Below, in pieces: positions 36,664 through 45,182 of a stretch of DNA of 64,000 nucleotides. The number at the start of each line of letters is the position of its first letter. Positions within the stretch are counted from its first letter, which is position 1. The notes under the pieces are model-generated. The model saw nothing but the letters and a program-made list of their open reading frames with translations, was not told the origin of the DNA and did not search any database. Both the position numbers and the translations under genes were made by a program. Source of the DNA: Actinomadura citrea (lineage in GTDB: Bacteria; Actinomycetota; Actinomycetes; Streptosporangiales; Streptosporangiaceae); contig NZ_JACCBT010000001.1 in assembly GCF_013409045.1 (NCBI RefSeq), positions 1,116,001 through 1,180,000 of the forward strand, in the 5' to 3' direction.

Positions 36664-38706
36664 GTGACGGACATGGCGAGCGGGTCCGCGATGGCGCGGC
36701 TCACACAGGCCGACCGCGTCTACGTGGGCTGGCGCTACGCGCAGGTGCACCCCGACCCGGGGCCGCCCCCCGACCGGCCTGAGGAGCCCGCGCGGCCGCC
36801 GCTGCCGCCGCCCGCGCGGCGGCCCGGCGAGGACATGGCAGGAAGGCCGCTGCGCATCGCCTTCGCCGGCACGCTGGTGTTCGTCGGGCTGTTCCTCCTG
36901 TGCGGCGCCGCCGGGGTGATCCCGTGGGCGTTCGCCGCGGTGGCGCTGCTGGCGTGCGCCGTCGTCCTCGCCATCACCGGTGGCGCGCTGTGGCGGGACG
37001 AGCGGGGCGTCCGCGAACGGATCGCCCACGAGCGGGACGCGGAGGCGCGCGAGCGGGCCGCACGCGAGCGGGCCCGCAGGAAGGCCGACGAGGCCTACGC
37101 CAGGGAGCGGGCGGAGTGGGAGCGCCGCCAGTCGGCGTACGAGAGCCAGCGCGAGTGGTACCCGGTGGCCGTCCCGCCCGGGGTCGACCGGATGGACGTC
37201 GTGGGCGGGACGCTCGCCGGGTGGTCCGCGGCCGTCACGACGATGGGCGCGGCCAGACTGGCGGTGGGCGCGCGGCTGACGGTCATCGACCTGTCCGAAG
37301 GGGCGGTCGCGCACGACCTCCTCCGCCTCGCGGCGAACCGCGGCGACGACCCGCTCGTCTGGGTCCTGCCCGCCGACCTGCCGCGCCTGGACGCCACCCG
37401 CGGCCTGACCCCCGAGGCGCTCGCCGACGTGCTGTCCCTGGTCGTCAGCGCGGGCGAGGAGGAGGGCGGCACCCGCGACCTGTCCTTCGACAACTCGATC
37501 CTGGAACGCCTCATCGAGGTCCTCGGCCCGGACACCACGATCCCCAGGATCACCGCCGCCCTGCGCGTCCTCGCCCAGGTCGGCGACCCCCGCGACGACC
37601 TGCGCAAGGGCCTGCTCACCGACGAGCAGCACGAGCGCATCGCGACCCTCTTCGGCCGCGACGCCACCGACCGCATCGTCGTCCGCCGCGCGTGGGCGCT
37701 GGAGGCGCAGCTCCGCAAGCTGGAGAAGATCGCCACCGAGCCCGTCCGGCTGCCGCCCTCGCGCCTCCATGTGGTGTCGATGGACCGCCGCGCCGGGGTC
37801 CTCACCAACCGCATCCTCGGCACCTACGTGACGACCGCCCTCACGCACCGGATCCGAGAGGCCCCGCCCGGCGGCCGCTGGGACCACACGCTCTTCCTGT
37901 GCGGGGCCGAGAAGCTGCGCGGGGACGTCCTGGACCGCCTCATCGACGCCTGCGAGGCCACCGGCACCGGGCTCGTCCTCATGTACCGGTCGATCCCCGG
38001 CCACGTCCGCGAGCGCCTCGGCCGCCGCGGCCACGCCGCCGTCGGGTTCATGCGGCTCGGCAACCCCGAGGACGCCCGCGTCGCCGCCGAGCACATCGGC
38101 GCCGGGCAGCCGCTGCTCGTCGCCGAGATCACCGACTCGGCGGCCGAGACGCTGTTCGACGTCGCCGGCGAGACCTACGCCAGCACGGTCGCCTACGCCC
38201 GCCCGCGCGGCGACGGCCTCACGGACCCGGTCTGGTCGCCGCTGCCCGCCCCCGCCGCCGACGACTCCGTTCTCGTGGAGGGCATCAGCTCCGCGACCGC
38301 CTGGGGCCGTACGGTCGCCCGCCTGCGCCCCGACAAGCAGCGCTTCCGCGAACTCCTCGTCGAGCCCCCGCAACTCCAGGAGCTCCCGCCGACCGCCATG
38401 GTCTTCACCCACTCGGGCGCGACGGGCCGCCGCACCCTTCTGGTAGATGCGAACCCGGGCATCATCACGCTGCCGACCGCCCACTCGATGGAGTTCGAGG
38501 AGTACCTCCGCGAACAGGCGCAGACCCCAGAACAACCCGAACCCGCTCCAGCGGAGCCCTCGAAGCCTGCCGAGGTGCAGGCCCCACCACGCCTCCCCAA
38601 GGCCCGCCACGCCCTCCCCAGAGGCGCCACCCCCCGCCAACCACGCAAGGTCCCACCCCTGAAACCCAACGGCCGCCACAAGGCAAACCCGCCGCCCACC
38701 CCCTGA
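36664..38706 (+). CDS. Two-TM coiled-coil protein with degenerate ATPase-like domain
   Basis: 680 aa. Residues 1-60 are cytoplasmic and proline-rich. Residues 62-110 form two membrane helices (IAFAGTLVFVGLFLLCGAAGV and WAFAAVALLACAVVLAITGGAL). Residues 112-160 are a basic/acidic coiled coil (ERIAHERDAEARERAARERARRK). The large C-terminal part resembles a conjugation- or FtsK-like ATPase: VVGGTLAGWSAAVTTM where a Walker A is expected, ARLTVIDLSEG, HTLFLCGAEKLRGDVLDRLIDACEATGTGLVLMYRS where Walker B and sensor strands are expected, and FMRLGNPEDARVAAEHIG. The Gly-Lys-Thr/Ser and Asp-Glu residues are missing. It is thus probably a pseudo-ATPase; partner and role are unknown. The tail is proline-rich and basic. 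Confidence 0.7.
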   Translation: MTDMASGSAMARLTQADRVYVGWRYAQVHPDPGPPPDRPEEPARPPLPPPARRPGEDMAGRPLRIAFAGTLVFVGLFLLCGAAGVIPWAFAAVALLACAVVLAITGGALWRDERGVRERIAHERDAEARERAARERARRKADEAYARERAEWERRQSAYESQREWYPVAVPPGVDRMDVVGGTLAGWSAAVTTMGAARLAVGARLTVIDLSEGAVAHDLLRLAANRGDDPLVWVLPADLPRLDATRGLTPEALADVLSLVVSAGEEEGGTRDLSFDNSILERLIEVLGPDTTIPRITAALRVLAQVGDPRDDLRKGLLTDEQHERIATLFGRDATDRIVVRRAWALEAQLRKLEKIATEPVRLPPSRLHVVSMDRRAGVLTNRILGTYVTTALTHRIREAPPGGRWDHTLFLCGAEKLRGDVLDRLIDACEATGTGLVLMYRSIPGHVRERLGRRGHAAVGFMRLGNPEDARVAAEHIGAGQPLLVAEITDSAAETLFDVAGETYASTVAYARPRGDGLTDPVWSPLPAPAADDSVLVEGISSATAWGRTVARLRPDKQRFRELLVEPPQLQELPPTAMVFTHSGATGRRTLLVDANPGIITLPTAHSMEFEEYLREQAQTPEQPEPAPAEPSKPAEVQAPPRLPKARHALPRGATPRQPRKVPPLKPNGRHKANPPPTP

Positions 38707-38722
38707 CGGGGGTCGGGGTGGG

Positions 38723-38911
38723 TCAGCGGGCTGTGGGGGTGGAGTTCAGCGCGGTGCGCAGGGCCGTGCGGGTCAGCAGGATGACGGGACCGTCCGGGTC
38801 CTTGCTGTCCCGCACCGCCACCGCTCCGGCCGCATCCGCCAGTTCGACGCAGTTGCCGCCGTTAGAAGCGCTGTAGCTGCTCCGGCGCCACTTGATGTCT
38901 GTCAGGTCCAT
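38723..38911 (-). CDS. DUF397 protein
   Basis: 62 aa, the standard DUF397 pattern WRRSSYSASNGGNCVELADAAGAVAVRDSKDPDGPVILLTRTALRTAL. These very small actinobacterial proteins pair with DUF5753 HTH regulators and are thought to act as their antitoxin- or antagonist-like partners in some developmental systems (BldB/WhiJ-like sets). It overlaps the HTH gene by 10 bp, so the two are translationally coupled. Confidence 0.93.
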   Translation of the reverse strand: MDLTDIKWRRSSYSASNGGNCVELADAAGAVAVRDSKDPDGPVILLTRTALRTALNSTPTAR

Positions 38912-39711
38912 TTTTCCTGAGCCACCTTCCTGATTAGCTCGCGGGACATGTCTTCGGTGAGGGTTCGCGAGCGAAGCGCGACAAGCGTTCGTGCTAGCGC
39001 GGAAAGGTCTGTGGGGTCGTCGGTGGTGATGGCACGTATGGCTGTCTCGACATACGCGACCTCGCTTCGATCGTCCATCGTCGCGACCACGAATGCGCCT
39101 GTGTTTCCATCATGCTCGCCGCTTGTCAACACTACTTGAATCGTGACGTTGGGCAACATGCTGATCTCTATAAGGTGCTCAAGCTGTTCTCGCATCGTCT
39201 CAGCCGTGCCGACCGGTCGGTAGAGGGCTTGTTCATCGATCAGGAGTACAAGGGTGGGAGCGGGGATTTCTCCCTCCCTGGTGATGATCGCCTGGCGGCT
39301 GGTGCGGGCGTCGGCGGCGTCCTTGTTGTCGTGCAGGATCGCCAACGCGTAGGTCTGGGTCTGTGCCAAGCCCGGGATCAAGGAGTGCTCCCAGCAGACG
39401 AGCATGGCCGCTTCGGACTCGACTTCGGGCCAGTCGAACCAGATCGGTACGGGGTGGCCGTTTCTGTTGAGGTCCACCCAGAGCTTGATCAGCGCGCCGT
39501 CGGCCTTAAGGAGACGATCAACCGCATCGACGAAGTCCCGAGTGGCTCGCCTGGTGCCGTTCTCGATGCGGCTCACCTGCGCCTTACTGATGTTCATGTG
39601 ATCAGCAATGGACTGTTGCGTGATCTCTTTTGCCTCACGCATCCGGCGTAGCTGGCCACCGAACGCGATCAGCGCGGGGGACTCCTTGGGGCGTTGACGC
39701 CGTGGAGGCAT
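38902..39711 (-). CDS. XRE-type HTH regulator with DUF5753 domain
   Basis: 269 aa from ATG 39711 (AAAGGAAA upstream). Residues about 15-70 are the helix-turn-helix (FGGQLRRMREAKEITQQSIADHMNISKAQVSRIENGTRR). Residues about 90-260 are DUF5753 (LVCWEHSLIPGLAQTQTYALAIL, LLIDEQALYRPVGTAETMREQLEHLIEISMLPNVTIQVV, FVVATMDDRSEVAYVET). This is the WhiJ-like class common in Streptomyces and Actinomadura. The DUF397 gene downstream and a divergent ATP-binding gene upstream complete the standard triad. It is weakly AT-richer than its neighbours (TTG, AAG codons), as often seen in such cassettes. Confidence 0.93.
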   Translation of the reverse strand: MPPRRQRPKESPALIAFGGQLRRMREAKEITQQSIADHMNISKAQVSRIENGTRRATRDFVDAVDRLLKADGALIKLWVDLNRNGHPVPIWFDWPEVESEAAMLVCWEHSLIPGLAQTQTYALAILHDNKDAADARTSRQAIITREGEIPAPTLVLLIDEQALYRPVGTAETMREQLEHLIEISMLPNVTIQVVLTSGEHDGNTGAFVVATMDDRSEVAYVETAIRAITTDDPTDLSALARTLVALRSRTLTEDMSRELIRKVAQEKWT

Positions 39712-39817
39712 GAGCGCGAAGTTTCCTTTCCCTGGTACTTCACCAGGACGGCCTTCTCGTTTCCAGTCGTCACCAAGATGGTTTGGCAACAACACCATAC
39801 CGAGAAACCTTGCTAAT

Positions 39818-39837
39818 TGTGTGCTGTTCGCCACACA
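39818..39837. promoter_or_regulatory. Inverted repeat in the divergent HTH/ATPase gap
   Basis: TGTGTG-N8-CACACA, perfect 6-bp arms, ends 17 bp before the ATP-binding gene and 5 bp before its GAGGAGAAGGA ribosome site. It overlaps TAATTG, a possible -10. It may be the target of the HTH protein encoded on the other side. Confidence 0.45.
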
Positions 39838-39854
39838 GAGTGAGGAGAAGGATC

Positions 39855-40253
39855 ATGGGCGAGGCGGCGCGTCACGAGAACGAGATTGTGGTGAAGAACG
39901 ACCTCGCGGTCGTCGCCGAGGTGCGGCGGTTCGTTCGGCTGGTCACCGGTCAGTGGGAAATGGATGACTTTGTGCCGTGCCTGGTGGCGAGCGAACTGGT
40001 CACCAACGCTCTCCGCCACGCGTCCGCGTCCGACGACGACGTGACGTTCCGGATCGGACGCACCGACGACGGCGCGCTGTGGATGGAAATCCAGGACGCG
40101 ACTTGCGATCTGCCGCGCATCCAGCGCGCGGACACCATCAGCGAGACAGGCCGGGGACTGTTCATCGTCGACCAGTTCGCACGCTGCTGGGGTGTCCGCC
40201 CCCTGGCCGGCAACGCGGGCAAGGTCGTCTTCGCAGTCCTCAACACCTCATGA
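39855..40253 (+). CDS. RsbW-like ATP-binding protein (HATPase_c)
   Basis: 132 aa, with GAGGAGAAGGA 3 bases before ATG. The GHKL fold is shown by the N-box CLVASELVTNALRHAS, the Asp/Gly region LWMEIQDATCDLP and GRGLFIVDQFARCWGVRPL (G-box), then KVVFAVL. Such single-domain proteins bind ATP and act as anti-sigma factor kinases or as partners of DUF397/HTH pairs. No cognate sigma factor or anti-anti-sigma gene is adjacent. Confidence 0.9.
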   Translation: MGEAARHENEIVVKNDLAVVAEVRRFVRLVTGQWEMDDFVPCLVASELVTNALRHASASDDDVTFRIGRTDDGALWMEIQDATCDLPRIQRADTISETGRGLFIVDQFARCWGVRPLAGNAGKVVFAVLNTS

Positions 40254-40272
40254 AGACCGGCGAAGGGGCGGC

Positions 40273-41226
40273 CTATCCCCGTCCGCCCCTTCGCTTGCCA
40301 TCCGGGAAGCGGGGGCGGTCGGGGGTGGGGAGCCACTGGGATCGGGGGGTGTGGGGGCGGTAGCGGTGTTCTACGTGGGTGATGAAGTGGGGGAGGTGCG
40401 GGTGGCGGTTCGCCTCGTGCCACATGAGGGACCAGGGGTAGGCCGGGGTGGGGGCGGTCACGGCGATCTGGATGACGTCCGGGTGGCCGGGGAACTGGGT
40501 CTTGTTGCCGAAGGTGATGAGGTCGGGGGAGGCGCCGACCTTTTCCATGATGTGGTCGCGGCCGAAGACCGGGCCCGAGGTGTCGATCTGGATGCCGAAC
40601 TCCGCGCTGAGGTGGCGGTAGTAGTCCGCCCACTCGCTTTCGGGCGTGTTGCCGGGCATCCAGGCCGTCAGGCCTGAGAGTTCGTTCATCGGCACGTTGA
40701 GGTGTCCCGCCAGGCGGTGCCGGTGGCCGACCAGGATGGGGATGGGCTCCAAAGCGGCCGGGATGCGTTTGATCCCTGGTGGGAGAGGGGCGGTGACCCG
40801 GCCGAAGGCGGCGTCGATCGAGCCGTCGGTCAGGGCCGTCCAGCGTGAGCCGGTGCCGCGGGAGACGACGATGTCGACCTCGACGTCGCCCGTCTCGTAG
40901 AAGGAGCGGACAAGGTCGATGGGGGCCGAGTTGTGGCCGAGCACGTCGATGCGCAGGGCGCGGCGGCGGGCGCGCAGCATCGCGGTGGCCTGGTCGGCGA
41001 GGCTGATCAACGCTCGGGCCTGCGGGAGGAAGGCCGCGCCGTCCTCGGTCGGCTTGGCTCCGGCGCGGGAGCGGTGCAGGAGCGGGACGCCGAGGGCCGC
41101 TTCGAGCTTGGCGATCCGCTTGGAGACCGCCTGCTGGGTCATGTCCAAGCGGTCGGCGGCCTCGGTGAAGCGCCCGTCGTCGACGACGGCGAGGAAGGCT
41201 CGGACGGCACCGAGGTCCAGCTCCAT
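40273..41226 (-). CDS. LysR-family transcriptional regulator
   Basis: 317 aa from ATG 41226, with CAGGAG 6 bases upstream. The N-terminal wHTH is MELDLGAVRAFLAVVDDGRFTEAADRLDMTQQAVSKRIAKLEAALGVPLLHR, followed by the LysR substrate-binding domain (LRIDVLGHNSAPIDLVRSFYETGDVEVDIVVSRGTG, DGSIDAAFGRVTAPLPPGI). The C-terminus is basic (PRFPDGKRRGGRG). It is divergent from a phosphotransferase gene and shares with it an identical 13-bp leader. By family habit it should regulate that neighbour. Confidence 0.93.
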   Translation of the reverse strand: MELDLGAVRAFLAVVDDGRFTEAADRLDMTQQAVSKRIAKLEAALGVPLLHRSRAGAKPTEDGAAFLPQARALISLADQATAMLRARRRALRIDVLGHNSAPIDLVRSFYETGDVEVDIVVSRGTGSRWTALTDGSIDAAFGRVTAPLPPGIKRIPAALEPIPILVGHRHRLAGHLNVPMNELSGLTAWMPGNTPESEWADYYRHLSAEFGIQIDTSGPVFGRDHIMEKVGASPDLITFGNKTQFPGHPDVIQIAVTAPTPAYPWSLMWHEANRHPHLPHFITHVEHRYRPHTPRSQWLPTPDRPRFPDGKRRGGRG

Positions 41227-41232
41227 CAACAT

Positions 41233-41328
41233 CTCCTGGTTGTCGTACGTTCGCGTGTCGGTTGTTGGCCGTTGCGGGGTTGTTTCGGGTCTGATGACGG
41301 TGCCGAGTGGCAATGCGACAACCAGGAG
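41233..41328. repeat. Inverted pair of identical 13-bp leaders (LysR and phosphotransferase)
   Basis: CGACAACCAGGAG stands before both divergent genes: on the minus strand at 41245-41233 and on the plus strand at 41316-41328. Both copies include the AGGAG ribosome site. The two arms are 70 bp apart, so this is a matched pair of leaders rather than a simple hairpin. The gap between them holds both promoters and should include the LysR site. Confidence 0.7.
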
Positions 41329-41336
41329 GAGTTTAG

Positions 41337-42095
41337 GTGGCCCCGTCCAGCGAACTGCGCCCGTTCCCCCACACCGGCCGTGTCGAAGAGGAGGAGATTC
41401 CGTTGAGCGGGGGGCGGATCACCGAGGGGGTCGTCCGGGTGGGTAAGACGGTGCGGCGGCCGGTGGGGGCCCACTCGCCGTTCGTGCATCGGCTGCTGCG
41501 GCATTTCGAGGCGGTGGGGTGCGACGCCGCGCCGAGACTGCTCGGGATCGATGGTCAGGGGCGGGAGGTCCTCAGCTTCCAGGAAGGTGAGACCCGGACG
41601 GAGTTCCGGGCTCGGGACTGGGCGCCTGCCCAGATCAGTGCCGCGGCGCGGCTGCTGCGCCGGTTGCACGACGCGAGTGCGGGCGCGGCGATCGCGGGCG
41701 GTCGGGAGACCGTGTGCCACAACGACTTCTCCCCGCTGAACGTCACGTTCGTCGACAGGCTGCCCGCCTCCACCTTCGACTTCGACCAGGCCGCGCCTGG
41801 GCCCCGTACGCGTGACCTCGCCTACGCCGCCTGGTTGTGGTTGTTCGGCGCCGATGCCGCCGGGCCTTTCGAGCAGCAGGTGGTCCTTTTGCGTACCTTT
41901 CTCGACGTATACGGGCTTGAGGACGAGCGTCGGCGGGGCTTTGGCGCGCTCATCGTCGCCCGGGTCGAGGACGAGCTCGAAATGCACCAGCGTGCCGGAC
42001 GGATCACCGCCCCCGGCTCCTGGGTGCACTACGAGATCGCCTGGCTGAAGAGACATGCCGGTGCGATTGATCACGGCCCGCGAAGCAGCCGGTGA
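41337..42095 (+). CDS. Aminoglycoside-phosphotransferase-like (APH/ChoK) kinase family protein
   Basis: 252 aa; GTG 41337 preceded by AGGAGGAG. The catalytic motif is VCHNDFSPLNVTF (Brenner-type H-N-D-x5-N) and the metal motif is STFDFDQAAPGPRTRDLAYAAW. The N-lobe is short (GVVRVGKTVRRPVGAHSPFVHRLLRHFEAVGC, with K/RR in place of the usual ATP lysine region). Members phosphorylate aminoglycosides, choline, homoserine or other small molecules. This compact form with DFDQAAPGPR is common in actinomycetes and is often not a resistance enzyme. Divergent from its likely LysR regulator. Confidence 0.85.
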   Translation: MAPSSELRPFPHTGRVEEEEIPLSGGRITEGVVRVGKTVRRPVGAHSPFVHRLLRHFEAVGCDAAPRLLGIDGQGREVLSFQEGETRTEFRARDWAPAQISAAARLLRRLHDASAGAAIAGGRETVCHNDFSPLNVTFVDRLPASTFDFDQAAPGPRTRDLAYAAWLWLFGADAAGPFEQQVVLLRTFLDVYGLEDERRRGFGALIVARVEDELEMHQRAGRITAPGSWVHYEIAWLKRHAGAIDHGPRSSR

Positions 42096-42175
42096 CGTGA
42101 GGGGCGAAAAGGGGAGGGCGGGTTCTTCCTGGAGGGGCATTGGCTTGGGGGGCGGGGGCGGGAAAGGATGCGGGG

Positions 42176-45100
42176 ATGACTACGCCCCCTGGTTCGTCTG
42201 GTGCTGGCAGGCCGCCCCTCGGGTGGGGAGCCGGTGGGCCGCCGGCCGCCGTGCAGGGGACGTCCTTCGTGCTGCCGGGGCCCTGGTACCGGATCCAGGC
42301 GATTCCGGTGCCGCAGCGGGAGTCGTCCGCGGAGTGGGACTTCGTGAGCGTGCTGCCCGCGGCGTTGTCGGCGGCGCGGCTGGGGAGGCCGTTCGTCGTC
42401 GGGTGGCTGTCGGCGGGCGGCGGGGCGCCGCTGGAGCTGATCACGAACGCGGGGCCGATCGGGACGCCCGAGAGCGGGGTGGAGACGCATGGCCTGCTGT
42501 TTCCCAGCGGTGCGCGGGGCGTGCCGATCGGGGACGGTTGGCAGCGGCAGGCCGAGCGGATGGCGTGGACGCGGTGTCCGGGACGGCTCGCGCCGCAGGG
42601 GTCCGGGGCCGTCGGCGGGCCCGGGCTGTTCGAGGCGACGCTCGTCACGTTGATGGAGCGGCCGTTCGGGTGGTTCGTGGTGGCCGATCCGTGCGACGAG
42701 CGGCTGATCGACGTCGAGATGCGCGAGCTGCACCACGAGTTGCGGATGTTGCGGCGGGGCGAGGACGAGCATGCGCGGCTCGCGGTCGCGCGGGCCGATC
42801 GGCGGCTCGCCGAGCTGGACGCGTTCCGCGAGGCCGGACTCTGGCAGGTCCGGGTGGTCGCCGGCGCCGCGTCGCAGGCGGAGCTGGGGCAGATCGCGCC
42901 CGTGCTGGTCGGGTCCATGGAGCTGGGCCACCATCCGTACCGGTTGAGGTCGGGGCAGGGGAGCGGGTCTTTCGCCGAGATGCTGGGCCCGGGGACGGCG
43001 CCCGCGCCGGCGCGGCCGATGGGCGAGGCGGAGCAGCGGTTCCCGTTCACGGCGACGGCCGGGGCGCTGGCGGCGCTGGCGGGGCTGCCGCGGCGGGAGG
43101 TCCCCGGGCTGCGGGTGCTGGACGCCGGGTACTTCGACGTGACGTCCGAGACCGCCCCGGCGAGCGGCGAGGCGCAGATCGAGCTGGGCGCCATCCTGGA
43201 CGGCCAGGACCGCGAGGTCGGGCGGTTCACCGTGCCCCGCTCGACGATCAACCGGCACGTGTTCGTCACGGGCGCGACCGGCGCGGGGAAGTCGCAGACC
43301 GTCCGGCATCTGCTGGAGCAGCTCACCCGGGCGGGCGTGCCGTGGCTGGCGATCGAGCCGGCGAAGTCGGAGTACGCGGCGATGGCGGGACGCATCCAGG
43401 ACCTCGGCGGGCCGGTCACGGTCGTCAACCCCTCGGACCCGGACGCGGTGCCGCTGTCGGTGAACCCGCTCGCGCCGGAGCCGGGTTACCCCGTCCAGGC
43501 GCACATCGACATGGTGCGGGCGCTGTTCCAGGCCGCGTTCGACGCCGAGGAGCCGTTCCCGCAGATCATGGCGCAGGCGCTGCAGCGCGTCTACGAGAAC
43601 AACGGGTGGGACGTGGTGACGGGCGGGGGCGTGCCCGGGTCGCTCATCGAGCCCGCGGTGCCGACGCTGGAGCAGTTGCAGAACGCGGCGCTCCAGGTCA
43701 TCCAGGACGTGGGCTACGGGCGCGAGCTGATGGCCGACGTGCAGGGGTTCGTGGACGTGCGCCTGCGGTCCCTGCGCATCGGCTCGGCCGGACGGTTCTT
43801 CGAGGGCGGCCACCCGGCCGACATCGGCGGGATGCTCCGCGACAACATCGTGCTCGCCATCGAGGACGTCGCGAACGACGAGGACAAGGCGTTCCTCATG
43901 GGGACGCTCATCATCCGCATCGTCGAGCACCTGCGGATGCGGGAGCGCAGGCGCGACCGCGCCACGGGGTCGGCGCTGCAGCACGTCATCGTGATCGAGG
44001 AGGCGCACCGGCTGCTGCGCAACCGCGGGCCGGAGCGCGGCAGCTCCCACGCCGTCGAGCTGTTCGCCGGGATGCTCGCCGAGATCCGCGCGTACGGCGA
44101 GGGCATCATCGTCGCCGAGCAGATCCCGACGAAGCTCGTCCCCGACGTCATCAAGAACACCGCGCTGAAGGTGGTGCACCGGCTGCCCGCGTTCGACGAC
44201 CGGCACCAGGTCGGCGCGGCGATGAACCTGGACGTCGACCAGTCCCGCGAGGTGGTGTCGCTGCGTCCGGGCGTCGCCGCCGTGTTCGCGGACGGCATGG
44301 ACCGTCCGCTGCGCGTGCGGGTGCCGCTGGGCGAGGGCCGCGAGGCGGAGCTGCCCGGCCCGCCCCCGCCCGTGGACGGACGGCGCTCGGCGGCGTGCGG
44401 ATGCGAGTGCCGGTCGGGGCGCGCCTGCACCCTGTACGAGCTGCGCGAGGCGGACCTGATCGCGGGCCATGCCGACTGGGCGTGGCTGCGCCTGTGGGCC
44501 GACACGCTCGTCCTGGCGCATGTGGCGAACCGCCCGATCCCGTCGGTCCCGCCCGAACTGGGGCGTGCCTGGTCGCGGCTCACGGCCCGGCTCCGCGAGT
44601 GCGCGCTGGCGACCGTCCTCGAACGGGCCGTGTCCCGGCGGTCGCGGGGGGTGCGCACCGCCTACCCGCCGGCCGACCTCACCGCCGCCGTCGCCGAGGT
44701 CGCGCAGCGGCTGCTCGGCGGCGGCCCGCCGGCGTCGTCCCCCGGGCCGCAGTGGGTGATTCCCCAGGTCAGGTGGCTGCACGAGCTCGACAGGCTCTTC
44801 CCCTACGGCGGCGACGCGCCCGACAAGCACGCTCTCGCGCCGCCCCTGGACTACCCGTTGCCCGGCCTCAAGCAGCCGCCGGACGCCAAGCTCGGCCACC
44901 GCCTCCGCGCCCTGCGCCGCCACCCGCTGTCCATGGAGCTGGAACGCAACCGTCCCATCGCCGCGACCGCCCTCTACGGCGACGACGACCAGTCGGGCTT
45001 CTTCCGGGACCTGGCCGTCGTCGCGATCGGATTCGACGAGGACGACCAGATCGAGCACGTCGCCGGGACGATGCGCGTCACCGGATGGCTGGAGCCCGTC

Positions 45101-45181
45101 CTGAGCTGGTACGACCGCTTCGTCACGCCGTTCGAGGACCCGTCCAAGGGCCTCGCGTTCCTCAACCCGCAGGCCGAGTGA
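42176..45181 (+). CDS. HerA-like DUF87 ATPase
   Basis: 1001 aa; ATG 42176 with AAAGGA 9 bases upstream. An N-terminal domain of about 330 residues (FVLPGPWYRIQAIPVPQRESSAEWDFVSVLPAAL; LFEATLVTLMERPFGWFVVADP) precedes the RecA-type core: Walker A GATGAGKSQT (about 364-373), EPAKSEYAAM, Walker B HVIVIEEAHRLL (about 603) and FAGMLAEIRAYGEGIIVAEQIPTKLVPDVIKNTALKVVHRL. A Cys cluster CGCECRSGRAC (about 741-751) may bind zinc. The C-terminal roughly 250 residues are unique. HerA/DUF87 proteins are DNA-pumping hexamers, here probably membrane- or DNA-repair-associated. Ends 1 bp from the convergent zinc-ribbon gene. Confidence 0.85.
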   Translation: MTTPPGSSGAGRPPLGWGAGGPPAAVQGTSFVLPGPWYRIQAIPVPQRESSAEWDFVSVLPAALSAARLGRPFVVGWLSAGGGAPLELITNAGPIGTPESGVETHGLLFPSGARGVPIGDGWQRQAERMAWTRCPGRLAPQGSGAVGGPGLFEATLVTLMERPFGWFVVADPCDERLIDVEMRELHHELRMLRRGEDEHARLAVARADRRLAELDAFREAGLWQVRVVAGAASQAELGQIAPVLVGSMELGHHPYRLRSGQGSGSFAEMLGPGTAPAPARPMGEAEQRFPFTATAGALAALAGLPRREVPGLRVLDAGYFDVTSETAPASGEAQIELGAILDGQDREVGRFTVPRSTINRHVFVTGATGAGKSQTVRHLLEQLTRAGVPWLAIEPAKSEYAAMAGRIQDLGGPVTVVNPSDPDAVPLSVNPLAPEPGYPVQAHIDMVRALFQAAFDAEEPFPQIMAQALQRVYENNGWDVVTGGGVPGSLIEPAVPTLEQLQNAALQVIQDVGYGRELMADVQGFVDVRLRSLRIGSAGRFFEGGHPADIGGMLRDNIVLAIEDVANDEDKAFLMGTLIIRIVEHLRMRERRRDRATGSALQHVIVIEEAHRLLRNRGPERGSSHAVELFAGMLAEIRAYGEGIIVAEQIPTKLVPDVIKNTALKVVHRLPAFDDRHQVGAAMNLDVDQSREVVSLRPGVAAVFADGMDRPLRVRVPLGEGREAELPGPPPPVDGRRSAACGCECRSGRACTLYELREADLIAGHADWAWLRLWADTLVLAHVANRPIPSVPPELGRAWSRLTARLRECALATVLERAVSRRSRGVRTAYPPADLTAAVAEVAQRLLGGGPPASSPGPQWVIPQVRWLHELDRLFPYGGDAPDKHALAPPLDYPLPGLKQPPDAKLGHRLRALRRHPLSMELERNRPIAATALYGDDDQSGFFRDLAVVAIGFDEDDQIEHVAGTMRVTGWLEPVLSWYDRFVTPFEDPSKGLAFLNPQAE

Positions 45182-45182
45182 C

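Noticed and set aside
42071..45058. 995-codon minus-strand frame opposite the HerA-like gene
   Set aside because: Shadow of the plus-strand gene, which contains intact Walker motifs; the antisense product has no domain and an implausible composition.
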